From: Piliocolobus tephrosceles
Lineage: Eukaryota; Chordata; Mammalia; Primates; Cercopithecidae
DNA: 64,000 nt
Assembly: GCF_002776525.5 (NCBI RefSeq)
Contig: NC_045441.1
Span: 88,105,101-88,169,100, forward strand
Direction of reading: 5' to 3'
Positions 60,056 through 64,000 of the stretch are shown here, in pieces (position 1 is the first letter of the stretch; each line of letters opens with the position of its first letter). The notes below the pieces were generated by a model. The model was not told the origin of the DNA. It was given only the letters and a program-made list of their open reading frames with translations, and did not search any database. The position numbers and the translations under genes are program-made.

Positions 60056-60969
60056 CAAGTTGACATAAAAGTTTCCCCTTATGCTACATGCAGAGTAAAA
60101 ATGCAGGAAAACAGCATTGGGATATTAAGTGATATTAGTTAAAATCCATCTGTAATAGATAAAATTACCTTTGTTATTTGACCTTCTCCAACAGTGCTCA
60201 GTACTCAGTAACGAAACTACAAAAGATTACCCTAGATTAGAAAATTGAAATGGCACACACACATGGCAGGCAGAAGGTCAGACTGAGTAATTAGTAAATC
60301 TAGAAATATATAAAATAAATGATGAAACTGCCTGCTATTAAATCTAAAAGGAATAAGCCTACAGTGAGTGCTGGGGCTGGAATGGAGTGGATAAAACTTA
60401 TAAGAATAGAAAAAGTCAAGAGAAACATATGGGTAAAATAAAAATCGAGGTCTTTAGAGTTGAAGACACCCAAGCACAACAAGGGTATGGTTCAAAGTCT
60501 CCTCAATTTGAGTGTTAAGAACCAGAGCAGGAAGGGTAATCAAAGAATATTGTGATCACAGCAGACTTACATCAACGAGGAAAGAGAAGAACCCCATGCA
60601 GTAGAGAAATAAAGACAAATCAATGGGAAGAAGGCAGCATAACTGAATAGTACATGTGTCAAAATAAAAGAGTTACTGATAAATGATACCAGGGCAATGA
60701 TCTCAACACGGCAGCGAGCATTATGAGAACACTAGCCTCTTCTTGAGTGTGAGTGTGGAAGCGTTTTAGGGTAAATAGCACCACCAGAAGAAGGTGAGTT
60801 TTCAGTTCAGGTGAGAAAGTGGAGACTGTATTCCAGGAAACGATTAGGTTGTAGGATTTTTAACGTCTTTAAAAGATCCAGAATTTAGTTAGAAGCAATT
60901 CCAGTTTAGAAGTAGAGAATGAGAACAAATGATATGATGGCCATCACTAACACCCACCCCATCCCCCTT
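60056..60969. other. Unassigned DNA
   Basis: Nothing recognised. Confidence 0.5.
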
Positions 60970-60982
60970 AAAACAGTGTATT

Positions 60983-61285
60983 GGCCGGGCGCGGTGGCTC
61001 AAGCCTGTAATCCCAGCACTTTGGGAGGCCGAGACGGGCGGATCACGAGGTCAGGAGATCGAGACCATCCTGGCTAACACGGTGAAACCCCGTCTCTACT
61101 AAAAAATACAAAAAACTAGCCGGGCGAGGTGGTGGGCGCCTGTAGTCCCAGCTACTCCAGAGGCTGAGGGAGGAGAATGGCGTAAACCCGAGAGGAGGAG
61201 CTTGCAGTGAGCTGAGATCCGGCCACTGCACTCCAGCCTGGGTGACAGAGCCAGACTCCGTCTCAAAAAAAAAAAAAAACAAAAA
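60983..61285 (+). mobile_element. Old World monkey-type AluY, intact TSD
   Basis: Monkey-type diagnostic bases throughout. Perfect 13-bp TSD, AAAACAGTGTATT, at 60970-60982 and 61286-61298. Confidence 0.97.
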
Positions 61286-61298
61286 AAAACAGTGTATT

Positions 61299-61944
61299 TA
61301 CTTTTTATGCAGGTTCCTATTGACATCTTATATTTTATTATGGTTTCAAGGTTATCATTATAATAAACAAATGAAGAAATAGGACTAATAACTGTGGTTC
61401 TAAAATAGTTTATAAAAATGGGACTTTTTTTTAGTATAGAGCATCGGTTAGATTCACATGATAGTCAAAATATTGTATGTTTATTATTAATTCCATTTAT
61501 CTCAGGCATTTGAAGAGTCAGTTAATGTTGCATTTCTACCAGGGCTCTATGCTTCACCAAAATCACTGCTATGTCTTTGCATGGCAAAATTTGCCAGACA
61601 TTGTTTGGCCACTCAGTAAATACAGTAAAGGTATTGCTTTTCAAATATTTTTTCTTTTGATTTAGTCAAACTGAATTGAAAACAATAGGAAGAATCTATT
61701 CAGCTAACAATAAGTGTTCAGGGAATGAGATAGCACTATGGTATTATTGAATATATCATTCCATGATTGAAATCTTTCTCAAGGCTTTTTAAAAATGTTG
61801 ACTCACTTTTCTATTATCTTTTAAATTAAAATTCCTTTATTAATGTAAATCATATTCATTGACAATAAACAATTTTTATTTCTCATTATGTGTAAAAATT
61901 GCATAGTTGTGAATTTGCCCATGAAATTTTATTATATGACACAG
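61299..61944. other. Unassigned DNA
   Basis: Nothing recognised. Confidence 0.5.
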
Positions 61945-62115
61945 AATATCCTGTAGCAGATAGTCTACTTTCATTTAATCCTCACAACAACTTTATTAAG
62001 TAAATGCGATTTGCTTTGCTTCTTTTTAAGGGGAGTATAAAAGAAAACAAAGAACAGTGAAGTTACATAAGTAGCCAAATCACACAACTATTAAAGAGGT
62101 GAAATGGGGGTTTAA
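61945..62115 (-). mobile_element. MIR SINE, antisense
   Basis: 'tttaatcctcacaacaactt' then 'gtgaagttacataagtagcc' and 'aatcacacaactattaaaga' follow antisense MIR. Confidence 0.65.
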
Positions 62116-62941
62116 AATGTTTATCAGTGTTTCCTCTCCGCTAGAGCGTTCAACAGAACATACTTTTTACCCAAGGCATTACATGTATGCAAGAAAAGGT
62201 TTGTTCTTAACCAGTGAATGTATTAACTACATAAAACGGGCAAAAACAAATTAAACGGAAGAAAATATTGCATGATTGAGAAGTTACAAGTTAATTCATT
62301 AAGTCAGCCACTGGGTAATGGAAAGTCTACAAATTATTGAAATACCTCAAAAAATAGAATAACTCCAAAGACCAATTCCACCTTAGCAACTTGTCATTTT
62401 CCTAGGGGTAAAGCAATGTTCTTTATTAAATTAATCCTTCACTGCTGAATACATCCTAAGAAGGGCCTTGTTGACATCGAACCCTATGTAAGCTATCCAC
62501 TAAGGGAAGAGCTGACACTTGGCTCAGACTCATGGAAAGAATCCTTGAGGTGATGCTGAGAAGGGAAAGCACCTAGAAGAGCAAAGATGACAAAATGTTT
62601 GTGAAATAGCAATCTGTGTTTGTGCAAAGCATTCTTTTGCATTTAAAGAAAACTTGGAGGCATTTCAAGAAAATGAATGAAAATAGAAACACCAAGTTAG
62701 TTTTGTAAGAAAATTAGAAGGAAAACCTCTTAAACTTGTCTCAGACAAGTTATGTGATATTGAATACAGTGTTTTCTTATATGCTGTGGTTAAAATGAAG
62801 AAAAGAATATGTGAAAAGAAATATAATTCAAACCAAAAGGATAGTATGGCTCTTATTTACAAAGGGATAGTTACATTCTTCACTTGTTGGGTACAAGCTT
62901 GTTAGTTTTGTTGTTTAAATCTTTTGTATCTTTACTGATGA
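62116..62941. other. Unassigned DNA
   Basis: Nothing recognised. Confidence 0.5.
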
Positions 62942-62997
62942 GCGTGTGTGTGTGTATGTGTGTGTGTGACAGAGAGAGAGAGGGAAAGAGAGAGAGA
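62942..62997. repeat. (GT)n(GA)n compound microsatellite
   Basis: GTGTGT with one TATG interruption, followed by GAGAGA-rich sequence. Confidence 0.95.
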
Positions 62998-63316
62998 TAT
63001 TAAACAATCTATCACAGAGATATTTTAAAATCTTTTATTCTAGTCATGAGTCTGTCAATTTCTGTTTGGAAAACTGGACATTTTTCCTTTTATATTTTCA
63101 AAATATGACCTTAGTTGCAAGAAAATTTGAAAAATATGTATATGTATGTATAAAATCTATGGAATTAAATGTTTTGTCATGTTTAGTGAACCTCTTTCTC
63201 ATGAGTGATACTTTATAACTTAGAATTTTGGCAGATATTAATAAGGCTATACTGGCTTTCTTTGAATTGTTATTTGAATTATTATTTAAACACCAATACA
63301 TCTTGGCTGACTTAAT

Positions 63317-63402
63317 ATATACACGTATACACACACACACACACATATATACAAACATATATTTACATATGTATGTGTGTATATATATACACACACACAT
63401 AC
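63317..63402. repeat. Alternating CA/TA/TG tract
   Basis: ACACAC, ATATAT and GTGTGT blocks over about 85 bases, mostly alternating purine-pyrimidine. Confidence 0.93.
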
Positions 63403-64000
63403 CTTTGTTTTTATTTACTCTGTCTATCTTGCTCTCCTTCTACTCTAAGAATCAAGTTTAAGAACCAAGGCTAAGCATTCCATATATCCTCTCTGGGGAA
63501 GTTATTTTTCTGTTTCCCAAAGTAGAAGAGCTATTTTTCTGGCTTTGAAGTGGCTTCCTACTCAACCTGACATTGGCCTTGGCTTTGTCTGCTGTCTTTT
63601 TAGACTCAACTTACTAAAACACACTCTTGCTTAGTAAAGATCAGTCAAAAGGATGTCCTCAGGGTGCTAATTTATTTTACAGGATTTGTTTTTCCAGTCC
63701 CTTCTGGCCTCAACAATTTTCTCAAACTTCCCAAGACTCTTTCTGTCACTGTACCACATCAGCAGCTTCCCATGGTTATCTGGGGCTCTATGTTAACTGG
63801 CTTTTAAGTAGTGTAATAGGTCTCTCCTTAAAAATTAAATGAAGAACATACAGTCTCATTTTATTTTAGTTTTAGAATGCTGTTACCACCTTGTTTATAC
63901 TTTCCACTCCCAGGAAAATTATGTTCAAAGAACTTTTCTTCCTTCTGATCTTCCACTGGATGGTGACTCATAGTCTCTCTCCATCTAACCTCATGGATTC
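63403..64000. other. Unassigned DNA to window end
   Basis: Somewhat less AT-rich. No repeat, exon pair or RNA gene recognised. Confidence 0.5.

Overview
The window is nuclear DNA from a primate, most likely an Old World monkey (Cercopithecidae). It is AT-rich and saturated with Alu, LINE-1, MIR, L2 and endogenous-retrovirus LTR sequence. Seven copies (starts near 7710, 13843, 32254, 34359, 45138, 59685 and 60983) share an AluY variant with CTCAAGCCTG in the left arm, AAAAAACTAGCCGG at the arm junction and GAGATCCGGCCACTGC in the right arm. I know this combination from macaque/baboon-type young Alus rather than from human AluY. I see no protein-coding gene, rRNA, tRNA or known ncRNA. The longer open frames are L1 remnants, antisense reads through LTRs or Alus, or chance frames in AT-rich DNA. 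It reads as intergenic or deep-intronic DNA.

Layout. 1-7.7 kb: old antisense L1 pieces, three Alus and single-copy sequence. 7.7-10.6 kb: a lineage-specific AluY, then the most unusual structure here, a 367-bp inverted duplication (8550-8916 versus 10195-10561, 5 mismatches by my alignment) around a 1.28-kb spacer. 12.1-14.2 kb: a collapsed MST/THE1-type MaLR retrovirus with a solo HERV-H LTR7 inside its 5' LTR and a young AluY inside its 3' LTR. 14.2-30.5 kb: mostly single-copy DNA with scattered MIR, L2, DNA-transposon and Alu copies, plus an AT-rich minisatellite at 21.2-21.6 kb. 30.6-32.2 kb: a GC-richer antisense ERV1-type LTR block. 32.2-46.4 kb: young Alus in mostly unassigned DNA, microsatellites and a small diverged duplication at 43.5/44.4 kb.

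46.4-54.7 kb is a nested stack. An old antisense L1 lies beside an MLT1-like LTR that is split by about 7.2 kb. The split holds a decayed L1PA with an AluY in its reverse-transcriptase region, an older L1 3' end and another AluY. 54.7-64 kb: a fused tandem Alu, a MIR split by an Alu, an old antisense L1 split by an AluY, another AluY and dinucleotide tracts.

No genes work together here. The biology is the insertion history and structural rearrangement. Repeat subfamily names are from memory of consensus sequences and were not checked with a masking program.
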